This document shows, piece by piece, positions 24,738-37,100 of a DNA stretch of 64,000 nt (its first letter is position 1; each line of letters opens with the position of its first letter). The notes under the pieces were generated by a model. That model saw only the letters and a list, made by a program, of their open reading frames with translations. It was not told the DNA's origin and searched no databases. The position numbers and the translations under genes were made by a program. The stretch comes from Gossypium raimondii (taxonomy: Eukaryota > Streptophyta > Magnoliopsida > Malvales > Malvaceae). The stretch is taken from contig NC_068569.1 in NCBI RefSeq assembly GCF_025698545.1, positions 17,980,001 through 18,044,000 on the forward strand. Reading direction: 5' to 3'.

Positions 24738-26138
24738 CTAATTTCTAGACGCTTGCCATTCATCGAACATTTGGTTGGCTAGTTCCATCCTCCAAGTAGC
24801 CCATGCATCCGATGGATGAATATTTACGATATTCGGTTCATCGTCATCTATCACATTACTATGTAATCCTTCTCCTAACTCCGCTTCAATAGGATCAAGA
24901 CTCATATAGGTTCGAATAAAATTATGGAGCAAACAACATGCAATAATGATTCTATTGTGCACTCTCACAGGATAGAATGATGGACTCCTAAGTATTCCCC
25001 ATCTAAGTTTTAATAACCCAAAGCATCTTTCAATAACATTACATGCTGAAGCATGTTTCATATTGAAAAATTCTTCCGGAGTACTTGGCTGGTAACCCTG
25101 ATGCCACTCATTCAAATGATATCTTTTTCCTCTAAAAGGTGCTAGAAATCCCTCACAATTTGTGTATCCAACATCAACTAGATAATAACAACCTATAAAA
25201 AAAAACTATTTGTCATGGTTAATTTCCTAAAAAAGTATGATCTTAAAGATTAATTCATAGTCCTCTAATTTTGCACTTTACCATGAGGAACTTTTAATCT
25301 ATGTCTCCTACTAATGGCATCTTGAAGAACCCGTCCATTAGCAACAGAACCTTTCCAACTAGGAAGAACATAAACAAAATGCATATCAGGTGTACAAACA
25401 CCTAAACACCTAACATATTTGTTGCCATGTCACCTTTTCGCGTTCAATATCTAGGTTTATCAACTGTTGTAACCCTAATCTTGATGTGGGTTCCATCTAA
25501 AGCACCTAAGCAATTCTACATCACATGTATAAAACCTTGAGTTAGGATACTATATTTAAATCTAAATCAACTAAATTATGTACAAGTTATATATAGAACT
25601 CACTCCAATACATTGACCATTTCCACATTAGGTCTGTAGAATTAGTTGTAATTGGCTCGGCCTTTTTAAATAACACGTCTTGTAAGCATATGACAACATT
25701 TAAAACATTGTGAAATGATTTGCTAACGGTTTCCCCGAACCTATTAAAGTGATGCTTGATAACTCGATTTTTAAGGTGATGAGAAATTATATGTAAAAAC
25801 ATTGCCACTTGCTCATCAACAAGCATGTTCCTTGACGACTTCAATCCCCTAAAAGTTTGTAACATGTCACATAGTTTAAAAAAGGTAATTCTATTCATCA
25901 TAACTTGTTCCATATAGGTCTCGCCACTAGCATATACAAATCTTTTCACTTAATCTCGTTTTGCATAAAAATCTAAAATATAGGATCTAATCATTGGTCT
26001 ATAAGTATGTAGGCTATGGATGGCACCCAATGTAACTAAGAACCAACTCGCAACTGTACACATTTGCAACCATATTGCCAATGCTAGATCAATTCTTTTA
26101 CGCTTCATACTTTGTACTATTAAAGGCAGACGAGCCAT
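24738..26138 (-). pseudogene. PIF/Harbinger DDE transposase remnant (HARBI1-like)
   Basis: Recognisable blocks are MARLPLIVQSM at the start, MLQTFRGLKSSRNMLVDEQV, FLHIISHHLKNRVIKHHFNR, then after a probable intron GALDGTHIKIRV, later YYLVDVGYTNCEGFLAPFRG, and EEFFNMKHASACNVIERCFG with RIIIACCLLHNFIR. These are typical of the DDE endonuclease family that cuts at TIRs. Damage seen: an in-frame TAA at 25950-25952, a TGA at 25444-25446 (Arg codon expected), and a tandem 8-bp duplication (25396-25411) that shifts frame just before the block containing the second acidic residue. The C-terminal 125 codons remain open. It is non-functional as read. Confidence 0.85.
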
Positions 26139-26289
26139 TACTGCAAGATATTAAAGTATTACATATCTTCAAATCGTAGTAATAGGGTCACAATTCTCCA
26201 ATACTAATTTCAATAACAGTAAAATAAAATCAAAGAATTTAATTACCAAAAGAAATTACAATGATTCAGTGAATACAAGACGCTCAACT

Positions 26290-29063
26290 TGTAACACCCC
26301 TTAGCCCCATATTGTCGTCGGAATAGGGTTACGAGACATTACCGAACATATCAAATAATTTACGATTAAATTTACAAATAAATAACATACATATTATAAT
26401 TTAATGATTTAGTCCCTTTCATGGACCTTCGAGGCCCAGAATACGGATTAAAAATGAATCGGGACTTGTTCGAGTGCTCCGATTTTTTTTTAACTCAATA
26501 TAACCCCTTTATAATTAACTAACATTCCCTACAAATTCAAACCACAACCAATTTGCAACCAATATAACAACCTATCCATCTCCATACTCAAACATGCCTA
26601 ATTATGCCTACAACATTAATTTAACAATTTATCTACTTGATCATTCATAAATAATTTTTAATTGAACTAATAATTTCATTTATTTTCATTTTAGTTTCAT
26701 GTCACATTTACCAAATATGCCATAATATTTCATTTCATACTTATAATCCATATTAGACATCATTTTACAACCAAAGTTACAAGACTTAAGTACATAATTT
26801 ATATAATACCTAATTACATGCCACTTTTACCCAAAGAAAGGTTACATCACCAAATTATCTCTAAAGTCGGGATTGGTCTGGATGCTGAACCGGGACCTTT
26901 GACTTCTACTGACCTGCGCACGGAAACAACTATACGCTGAGCATTTCATACTCAGTGGTATTACCATAATTCAAACTATATAACTTTAATGAATTATAAA
27001 TATTAATCATATAACATTAAACATGTAAAATTTATAACTCATAAGAACTAATTTACATTCAGTTTCATATTTCATATATAATAATTCATCAATAATATCA
27101 TATATTAATAACTTGAATTTAATCAATTCATGAACCTTAGGTTCATGTTTTCAAATCTCACAATTCGACTAACAAATTTTTTCTTATACTTTCAGTTGTA
27201 CGATCAATCAAATTTATTCAATTCTCACATTTCGATTATTCACCCATTAACAAACCTGGACTTTGGCGGATACACGGATTCCAACCAAACACACCAGTAC
27301 GGCACATTGTTCCTAAAACGGTACTCAGTACCTGATCAACGTATCAGAAGCAGTATACAACACATAAAGTGCCTGAAACGACACACGTGGTGCCTAATAC
27401 GACACATATAGTGCCTGATCGGCAAAGCCGATAAATTCCCGTATTCTTCCAATCCTATGGCATGCCAGCTATATCCGACTAAGCCTGATTAGTTAATAGG
27501 ATATTCAAATCACTTTCTCAATTTCAAATTCACTTTCAATGTACAATTCAATTCAATACAATTTTCCACTTTCCAACTATATACTGTCAAATATTCATAC
27601 ATAATCATACTTCATCTCAATTTCATTCATTTCAATATTGATACTTATCTTAAAATTTTACTTACCATACACATAAATTTAAATATAACATTTAATAAAT
27701 AGTAGTTTGAGTTATAGTAATACAAACCCGGATTTGTTCGATTACTCCTCGACAACTTTTTCCTTTCCTTTCGGTACTGATGCCCCGGGTTCTTTGCTAG
27801 CTACGGAAATTAAAATAATTATACTATTAATTACAGCACTAATTAATAATAATAATTAAATTTTTATCCAATTTATACCTTAATTCCAATTTAATCATAA
27901 TTAACTCATTTACTTTTCTTATTCAATTCACACTTCATTTCTACTTAATATCTTACAACATTCAACTTAACTATTCAATATTCATATTAAAACCCTAATT
28001 TTAAACTTCTTTCAATTTAATCCCTACCATGTAAAACTTATAACTTACTTTACAATTCAATCCCATTTTTCAATTCTATCTTGAAATTCATTCAATTAAA
28101 CCCCTAATTCATTATTTTGTTCAACATGAACTATGTTTAAAAACTTGAAAACTTCTAAAACCTCAACTTAACTTCAACAAAACTTTGTTCTAAAGTTTTA
28201 AAACGTCAAATTTAAGTAAAAGGACTTAATTGACTTACCAATTAAAGCTTAAAGCTTCCAAACCCTAATTTTTCCTTTTCTTTATTTTCTTCTTTTTCCC
28301 TTGTACTTTCGAATAGCCTATTCTGTTTTGGTTTCCTTCCTTGTTTTATTTCCTTTTATTTTTTATGCTGTATTTGTTTAATAATAATATAATAACTTAG
28401 TAAATATCTATTTAATAATCAATATATTTATTACAAGTGTAATATTATTTATATTTACATGTATAATAAATCATCATCATGCATTTGTCATGTTTTAATT
28501 TATTTATCACATAAAAATCTTATAATATAATTATTTAATTAATAAATATCTTTTACTTAATAATGAATAATAAATATCTATTTACTTAAATAATAAGTAA
28601 TTAAATAAATATATTACAATTGTACAAATATAATTATTACACATGTATATTTTTATTACCATACATTTAGCTTTAATTTATATATATTTCATTAATTTAA
28701 TAAGATAATATCAATTAAATAATAATCTATACTATTTTATTCTAATATTAATTAATAATAACTTAAATCTTTAAAATCTTTAAATTTTTCTCATTGTTTT
28801 GCCGCCTCAACTATTACTTAATGGCATATTTGTCATTTTGGTCCTTTATATTTTCTTTTAATCTATAATTCAATTTTTACCCTTATTCAATCTAGTCCAT
28901 CTTCTTATTTTCTCTTAATTAAACTAAATTCACTTAATTAAAACCTAATTAAGCTCACCACTAGACTTATAAATAATTCTAATAATTATTTACAAACCCA
29001 TTTTATTAAGACGGAGGCTCGATAATGTACTTTTTCGATGCCCGTGAATTTTGGGTCATATCA
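26290..29063. mobile_element. Solo LTR, 2774 bp, with perfect 5-bp target duplication
   Basis: Starts TGTAACACCCCTTAGCCC and ends GGGTCATATCA, that is TG...CA termini. CAACT lies immediately before (26285-26289) and immediately after (29064-29068). There is no internal gag/pol region, primer-binding site or second LTR in the window, so this is a solo LTR left by LTR-LTR recombination. Inside, 27340-27425 carries short degenerate repeats of GTGCCT..ACGACACA type. The start sequence resembles long LTRs of cotton Ty3/gypsy elements, from memory, so the family assignment is tentative. The small ORF at 27130-27411 is not a recognised protein. Confidence 0.85.
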
Positions 29064-32000
29064 CAACTGTGGGTGGAGGATGTAATCCAACAAGCCAAAG
29101 AAGAAGAGGAAGCAATAACACACTATCAAAGAAAAATGAACAATACATATTAAGAATCTTTACAAAGCACAAAATAGAAATTACAACTATCTTTGCAAGT
29201 AAAAAACTTGAAATTCATTTCTTTATCAATCCCCCAAAAAAGAAAAAAAGAAAAGAAAAGAAAAGAATGTGTTTTGTGGATTTGATTAATTGATGATTGA
29301 CATTTAATACTTATTTTTTAAAAAATACCCATTTAATACATCCACATCCAAATAACATAGTTTCTAGTTCTACGTAAATATACATATATTATATGAAAAT
29401 TTTAAAATATTCGATCTTTAATTTACCTTCTAAAAGTTTGTATTCATCCTCACATTGTAATTAACTAATGTTTTATTTGAATTAACTTCTTTTATTTTGT
29501 ATTAACTCAATTCGATTATAGGTATACAATGTATTAAATATCTTAAAATTATGTATGTTAAAATATTCGATTATTATTTGTATTTAAATAAAATCTAAAA
29601 TTCCACATACATTACATTCTTACCATAACATGATTTGTTTGTAGCATTTTTTTTGTTTCGTTTGTTGAGATAATTTTTGTAGTGTTAATTATATTTTTAA
29701 TCAAACAATATAAGTAATATAAAAATTGTTTGAAGACCAAAATTAAATATAACATAAATTAAAGATATCGAAAATAAAAATAGTTTAAAAATATATTAAA
29801 AGATTAAAATAGTTTTAAATGAAACATATCAAAAATAAAAACATATCGAAAATTAAATATAACCAAAATGTTCTTGTTTAAAGTAAAAAGATCAAATCCA
29901 AATTGTAAATGTAGTTTAACATGTATATATTGTCTTGTTGCTACCTTAGCATACCCTTGAGTGATATTTGCAACTTTTGAATGCCAGATAAAATCTGCAA
30001 CCATGAAAATGTCCTTAGCAACCATGTAAATGCCAGATAAAATGTGCAACTTTTGAATCAATCAAAATAGATGAAAACCAGTGGAAAAATGAGGGTAATG
30101 AACGATTGCCTATAACTCAATACAAAAATCTTACGATGGACTGGTGATCAAGTTATAATGTCTCTGTCCAATCAACTATCAACATTATGAACGATACCCT
30201 TAATTTAAATTGCATAAAACAGATGAAGATAGGTATAAAATATGATCATGCTTTCATTAGTTTTTAAGGAGAATTACTATACAACCTTAGAAAATAGAAA
30301 CTCAATTATATGTTGCCTTCAAAATGTAGGGACAGACTAATAACAAAGAAAACCAGTAGAAAGTTACAACTACAAACTTAAATATTAAATATTTGAGATT
30401 CATTGTGCCAATTCGATATTAAAAAAAATTGAAACTTTGAAATTATAAATGAACGAAGCATACTAGATCAAATTAGATTTAAATTAAATATAATATCATT
30501 GACTCACTGTGGTAAGCAATCACCAATGATTTGAGCACACATATACCAATAATATATATTTGAAGTCAATATGGTAAGATGGTCCATCCTCATGCAAATG
30601 TTACCAATACAAATCAGCAATGATTAAAAAAACCAGCCCACATTAGTTGCAGCCTCAGAGTCAGATCATACAAACAATTGACTATCAAATGATTAAGATG
30701 GACTAAGATTCATGCTTGTGCTAAGCAATAAATACAAAAGCACAAAGCCTGAGTCAGATTCATGCTTGTGTTAACAAACTATACCACAACAACATAAAGA
30801 CCGAAAGAACATCCATAAAACAAACTTACAAATTCACAAGATTTGTAATAATATCATGAGTCATGGAACTGAAAATTCTGTAGAATTTAAAGAAAATCAT
30901 ATCTTCGTTAAGACTATTGTGAGGGTTCCTACTTAGAACTAACCTATTAACATTTTAAATAGAACACAATTTTCAACATTGGAACTGAATACCACAGAAA
31001 GTTAGCATCACATAATTATTGCCAAAAAAATGCAATAAAGGGCCTTATCCGATCTTTAAGTCTGAAAATGAGTACATGCATGGTAAACACTTTTTACTTG
31101 GTACAGTAAATACTAAGAAAATAAAAAAGATGAAATGAATTTGCTACCTTAGCTAACAAATTTGAATCCAGCAAAACAAAAAGGATGGCGAGATTACAGA
31201 TAAAAACTAATTAGGTATATCATTTTCTTGCATTCCACTTCTAAATCTTTCCTAGAGAGCATATGAATGAAAAAGTATGCTCATTTTCTATCATTCTTCC
31301 CACCAATCCTCTATCCTCCTAGTTTTCAAAACACTCCACCAATAAAATTTTAAAGTTAACCACAACAACATAATGTATACGGTACATTCCAAGAGGGCAG
31401 AAAATGCAAAGAAATAAATGCTCTTACTTATTTCAACTTATAACATTATACTAACAAAATTTGAGAAAAAAGAAAGAAAGAAGAGGAAGAAAAAGTAGCA
31501 TTTAAGGTTGAGAACACAGTATGAAAATTACCCTGTTCTCACGGTATTCTTCTGAATACTCTGATCCATCTCATCTAAAACATGTGATCTAAAAAGCACA
31601 TCAAACTGTATCAAATAAAGCATCATTAAACAAAATCCAGTAAAAAGAACCATTGCACTAAAAGCAATCTAATTTTGCAACATCTAAAACTTCCATCTAA
31701 ACTTCATAAAAAGCCTAACATAGGGTCATATTTTTTTGGCAGAACTAGGGACAAGCAGCAAGGTAAGAAATATATCCAATTTCTAAAGAGGACCCAAAAC
31801 CCTAATTCCCAACATAGGCCATTCAACATTACAAAGGACTAATACATCAAATTTCAAGATAGCTGGAGATAAGGTTGGGAGGAAATGAGAAGAAGAATGA
31901 GAAAGAGGAAAATGCTTTAGAAGTTTGAAAGAAATAAGGGTAAACAGAGGAAATTTTTCACCCACCCATTCGCTGAATAGTTATTCCTGACCCAGACCAC

Positions 32001-32147
32001 CGAATTGTAAACATAACTTTTGCCTTGAATAATCCCGTTTGGAATAGGATTGTAATAGCTCATTACAACCAACCAAACAATGGCTTAGTGATGGGCTCAC
32101 TGAATTCAGTTGTAATGTATTAGTATTACAACCAACCAAACATGCTG
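29064..32147. other. Non-coding right part of the Harbinger element
   Basis: About 3 kb of AT-rich DNA upstream (in minus-strand sense) of the transposase. It presumably includes the element's promoter and subterminal region. I see no ORF with a recognisable domain; the chance ORFs at 29051-29293 and 29804-30061 are low-complexity. A second insertion hidden here cannot be excluded. Confidence 0.4.
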
Positions 32148-32192
32148 TTAACATTTTCAATATTAAGGCAACGTCTAGTGTTTTCCCAGGTT

Positions 32193-32600
32193 ATGATTAA
32201 AATGGAATGTAATTCATTAAAATGTAATTTTTGTGAATGTGATTTTCGGGAAAGTTACTTTATAGCGTTTGATATACATAGGAATGTGTTGATTAAAATT
32301 CTAAAATACGATGAAATTTACACTATCACATTTGGTTCACTAAATACTTTATTAGGAATGTAATGCTAATTTATGAAAGTACTTTTATTAAATAAAATAA
32401 AATATTTATGTATTTAATTCCTATATTAAACTTTATTCTTAACAAATATTTGGATTAAATATTTAATAATAAATTTTAATTGACATTTTTAATTTTTAAA
32501 TTTATAATGTTAATTGGAAATAAAATTATTTTAAATTTGTCTTGCATATATTTTCTAAATATAATAATGCATATATAAAATCAAGTATATATAAAATTTG
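32193..32600. repeat. Right copy of the diverged direct repeat
   Basis: Partner of 22235-22560, in the same orientation, beginning about 45 bp beyond the right end of the Harbinger element. It contains the terminal-like string ATGGAATGTAATTCATT and shares at least five ordered blocks with the left copy. It could be an independent MITE family member. Confidence 0.7.
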
Positions 32601-34189
32601 TTTTGCAATAAACTAAAAAATATGTATATATAATACTTGTGAAAAATCATTAAAATAATAAAGAAAATCAAGCAGTAGGACAAAGGAAGAAGGTAATAGC
32701 TTTTTTTTTCTTTTACCTTCATTAATATATTAATATCCTAAATCAATATAAAATAAGATTAATTTTGTCATAATATTTTTAGAACTTTTCAATCTATATG
32801 AAAAAGTTTATCATGAGAATCATATTATCATGTAATGGAAAATGACACCTAAAAGAAAATTAGATTTGAAAGAAAATAAATAATGCTGAAATGCTAAAAG
32901 TTAAAATCACTTTCTAACTCTAAAAAAATTAGCTATTTTCATAATACCAAATGTTATCTAAGTAATAAGCAGCTACCTACTTAGCATATTCAACATATTT
33001 TGTTAAAAAATTATATTCGTGAAAAATTAATAGATTATTAAATACCATTAAAAATTAAATGTTGAAAATTACATTTTCAATCATTTATTAAACACAACTT
33101 AAATTATATTTTAAATTTTATATATATACAAAAAAATAACTAAAAAAGTTAGGGTGTTTTATTAATACTTATTTATTTAATTATATATTTTAAAATATTA
33201 TCATAAAATATTTTAACAATAAATTTAAAAATAAATTTAAATATTTTTCAAATCAACTTGGATCAATTTTAAAATTTTTTCTAAATATTAATTAGTTGAT
33301 GTGAATCTTTCAGTTAATTCTTAAACACCTTGAAATCAAATTTTAAAACGCAATTTACAAAGATAATGTTTAAAATAATATTTTTCTGGTCAATATTAAA
33401 ATAAAATAACAAAAATTAGAAAGAAGGAATAGTAGTATGTAATTATGTATCGCTAAAAACTGGATTTTTTCTCAAATTGGGAGATATTTTTGGAGATCAT
33501 AAAAAACTACACTGATACCTTTGAAAAACAATCATTTATTTATTATTAAAAGAGTAAAAAAAACAATAAATGAAAATAAAAAAGAAAAAATAGAGTTTCA
33601 AAACGACCTCTGGAGTCTGTGGCGGTGTAGTCGTCGTAGGTCTCTTAAGACACCCGCAAATGTACACATCTTTTTTTAACTATTTCATACTTCATTTACT
33701 TTCATTTCACTCCTCTTCTAATAGGCCCTAAACCTTTTTTCCCCTATTTATTGACCCCCCTTGATTTCCTTGTTGAAACACTGTGAAAATTCCTCAGAGA
33801 ACTCAAAATTTGTATAAAACGCCAAAAATCAAACAAACACTTAAACCAAGCACCACTCTCTCATCAAACCTCCATTCTATTTGCTTTTGGGGTTTTCTTT
33901 TCTCTTTCTTTCTTTCATTTTCATAAATCTCTCTTTGAGAATCAATTTTCTTTGGTTTCATGCTGCCTACTTTGGATGTGTAAGCATCCATCGCTAATCG
34001 CTCTCTCTCGCCTTTCACAGGTTTTCTCTCTTTTCTTTCTTTTTAGGCTTTTCAGTATGTCTATTTTTTATGTAATTTATATCTGATCTGTTTTTTTTTT
34101 TCGATTTCTAAAATATATGTTCTCGCTTTTTTTTTTTTTTAAATTTGTTTCGTCTTTTTAGTAGTTGGAAGTAGAGGAGTAGAGGTGAG
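32601..34189. other. Spacer and promoter/5' leader of the UPL gene
   Basis: The first kilobase is AT-rich with no recognised content. From about 33600 the sequence becomes GC-richer and then strongly pyrimidine-rich (CTCTCTCTTT runs at 33890-34030), as is usual for a plant 5' leader. A TTTCTTTCTTTTTAG run before 34050 could be the end of a 5' UTR intron. I find no convincing TATA box. Confidence 0.4.
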
Positions 34190-37100
34190 ATGGCGAATAT
34201 AAGATCGACTTTGCCTTCGAGGCTTCGCCAGCTTTTGTCTGGTGAAACTGACATCGGTCCTTCTATTAAACTCGATTCTGAGCCCGTAAGTTTCTTTTTC
34301 TTTAATTTTTCGTTTAGGATTCCTGAGAAAATGCTGTCTAATTAGGGTTTATCTGAATCTCTCTTTTTTTTTTGTACTCCTTTCTCGGAGTGATTGCTAT
34401 TTTAATGCTATGCTTGTTTCTTTATGTTTTCTATGTTATTATTAGTTGTTGATATAATTGATTGTTTGTTTGTTACTATTGATTGCTTCCACTATATGGC
34501 GGTTAACTGAGAGATATTAATGCTTTTAGAACGAATTGATTCTTACATTATTAGTTGTAGTCACAAAATTGTTATCTGTATTTTAAAAAAAAATGAGCAC
34601 AATGTCTTAAAGCTGAAGACCTTATATTGTTTATGACATGTTTTCTGTTCTACCTGCTTAAGAATGTGCTTTGGAGTAAGCATTCCGTATTTGCAAATGT
34701 TTTCTCTAACAGTAAGGGCAATAGTTGGTGTCAGTTGTTATGGTTCATGTTGTTTCTCTGACAGGATTATGCGCCTTTACTTCTCATAATTCATACCAAG
34801 TAAGAATCCTGAGGTTTTAGAGAGTTTTTTATTTATTTAAATAATGCTGGACTAGAAAATTGAAGCATGTAATTTGTTGTGGATAGTTGTCTTAGGATGT
34901 TATGATCTTTTTTTACACTATATTTTTCATTTTAGAATAAAAAATAATGTTAGTAAATTGCTAAATTGTGCATTCTGTGTTATTTTGCCTAGGTATGAAA
35001 CTTTCTGTATGGTTCTAGATGTTTCCGGGCTTACATGCTGATAACTTAGTTTCTTTAATTTCAATATATGAATGAAATATTTTGTCCAAGGTTATAGAGG
35101 ACATTTTGGTTTCTTTCATTGGAGTTTTTGGAATGCCATTTAAGCCTAGATTTTAGGCACTTCTAACTGATCAATGCTAGTTCTTTTCCTACTTTCTACT
35201 TTTAGAATATTTGGTTATCATGTGTTTACTGCTGGTGCTTGTAATTATATGTCTGTGTGAACTTTTTGTTCTGGTACTGCTATAATTTTATAATTGATGT
35301 GATACATCTGCAATCAGTACGCATGTCCTGTTCTGCGGTACTATTAATAGCTTTTATAAGATGGCATTCTCTACTCTCAATTAATTGTTGCTTGGTATGA
35401 CTTTTAGACCTTTAGCAAAGTGCTTATATGAATATCTTTGTGAGCATCTATTTTATCTTTCTACATTGTGGAAGTATTAGAAGAATTTTTTAGTTCTCTT
35501 CTATTTTATACTCTCAATTAATTGTTGCTTGGTATGACTTTTAGACCTTTAGCAAAGTGCTTATATGAATATCCTTGAGAGCATCTATTTTATCTTTCTA
35601 CATTGTGGAAGTATTAGAAGAATTTTACAGTTCTCTTCTATTTTATGTGTGAAATTTTTGGAAGTCATCTAAGCTGGCATCTTGGCATATTTTACAAGAA
35701 CACTACATAAATTTCATTTTTAACATAGTTTTATGGATAATTATGATGTACCAGCTAGTCAATACTTGGCTAGCTTTAATGCAATGAGCAAGAGATGATG
35801 TTTTGAGTTCCCATTATTATTCTTGCTCTTTTGACCTTTAATTATTGAGCTTCAAATTTTGGCATTAGTTTTGTGCTTTAAAATTTCTTTTAGATTTTCT
35901 TTTCAATATTATTTATTGCTTTCATTGCTCATATTTGGTTATTCTCATCTTTCTTTAGGGAATTAAGAGCCAACATAAACTCCCAAACATGCTTTAGGGA
36001 ACTTATGCATATACATTGATGTATGTTTACTGATTGCCATGGACTTTCTTGAATGGAGTATATACTGGTTTCAATAAGCTTGCCTGAATGTCCAGAAAAT
36101 TTCTATGTATGTTCTCTTTTTGTTCTGGGAAATATATCTAACATGCACTGTCACTTGCAGCCTCCTCAAATTAAAGCATTTATTGATAAAGTGATCCAGA
36201 GTCCTTTACAGGATATAGCAATACCTCTTTCAGGCTTTCGATGGGAGTATAGTAAGGTGATTTTTGCACTACTTATTCCTCTTTGATTGCCTCCTTTCTT
36301 GGTTCTTTCACTCACTTGTTGCTTTTAATTCAGGGGAATTTTCATCATTGGAGGCCACTATTTCTTCATTTTGATACATATTTCAAGACTTATGTGTCTT
36401 GTAGGAATGATCTTCTCTTATCAGATAAAATTCTAGAAGATGATAGTCCATTTCCAAAGCATTCAGTTCTTCAAATACTACGAGTTATGCAAATGATATT
36501 GGAGAATTGCCACAACAAAAGTTCATTTGATGGTTTGGAGGTATGCTGAGATGGTGCCATGAATTATTTTAACTATGGTGACTTGCGAACATGTTTAGGT
36601 CCTAGCGACTTGTTAACTTATGGATGCTCTATGTTCTTCTCCTATACTGTTTTTTTTTTCTAATGTAACTCTCACATTCGCCTTTCAGCATTTCAAGTTC
36701 CTGCTTTCATCCACTGATCCTGAAGTTCTCATAGCTACCCTGGAGACTCTTTCTGCTCTTGTTAAAATAAACCCATCTAAGGCCCACGGGAGTGGTAAAC
36801 TGATTGGATGTGTCTCAGTAAACAGCTATCTGCTTTCTCTTGCTCAGGGATGGGGGAGCAAGGAGGAGGGCTTGGGTCTGTATTCTTGCGTTTTGGCAAA
36901 TGAGAAAACAAATGATGAAGGGCTTAGTTTATTTCCATCTGACATGGAAAATGACCATGACAAGTCTCAACACCGAATTGGTTCTAGCCTTTATTTTGAA
37001 TTGCATGGGCCCAATACTCAAGGTACTGAAGAAAGCAGTGGGAATGCAAGTTCTAATTCGAGAGTCATTCACATGCCAGATTTACATTTGCAGGAGGAGG

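Larger units (their letters stand above)
22773..32147 (-). mobile_element. Decayed PIF/Harbinger DNA transposon, interrupted by a solo LTR
   Basis: Ends are set by imperfect inverted repeats: the left end reads GGGTACGCTTTGGTTTCTTG and the right end, reverse-complemented, reads CAGCATGTTTGGTTGGTTG, both followed by TAATA. The 3-bp sequence TTA flanks both sides (22770-22772 and 32148-32150), the duplication size typical of this superfamily. The right end also has an internal copy of the terminal motif (near 32076-32095) as a subterminal repeat. It carries the two ORFs expected of the superfamily, a Myb/SANT-like ORF1 and a DDE transposase, both on the minus strand and both broken. Without the LTR insertion the element would be about 6.6 kb. 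The part from 29064 to 32147 shows no ORF I can support. The exact termini are inferred from the repeats and could be off by a few bases. Confidence 0.75.

Noticed and set aside
27340-27425. CRISPR-like spaced short repeats
   Set aside because: Repeats are degenerate, contiguous and inside the LTR; the genome is eukaryotic.
26290-29063. Full-length LTR retrotransposon or endogenous pararetrovirus
   Set aside because: No reverse transcriptase, integrase, protease or coat-like reading frame and no second LTR. TG...CA ends with a 5-bp duplication indicate a solo LTR.
29804-30061. 85-aa minus-strand ORF in the Harbinger right part
   Set aside because: Contains an internal short repetition (METHIONINE-VAKD/VADFIW-like words from repeated DNA) and no domain; treated as chance.
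32142-32363. 73-aa plus-strand ORF right of the Harbinger element
   Set aside because: Lies in the diverged repeat copy with no protein similarity I recognise.
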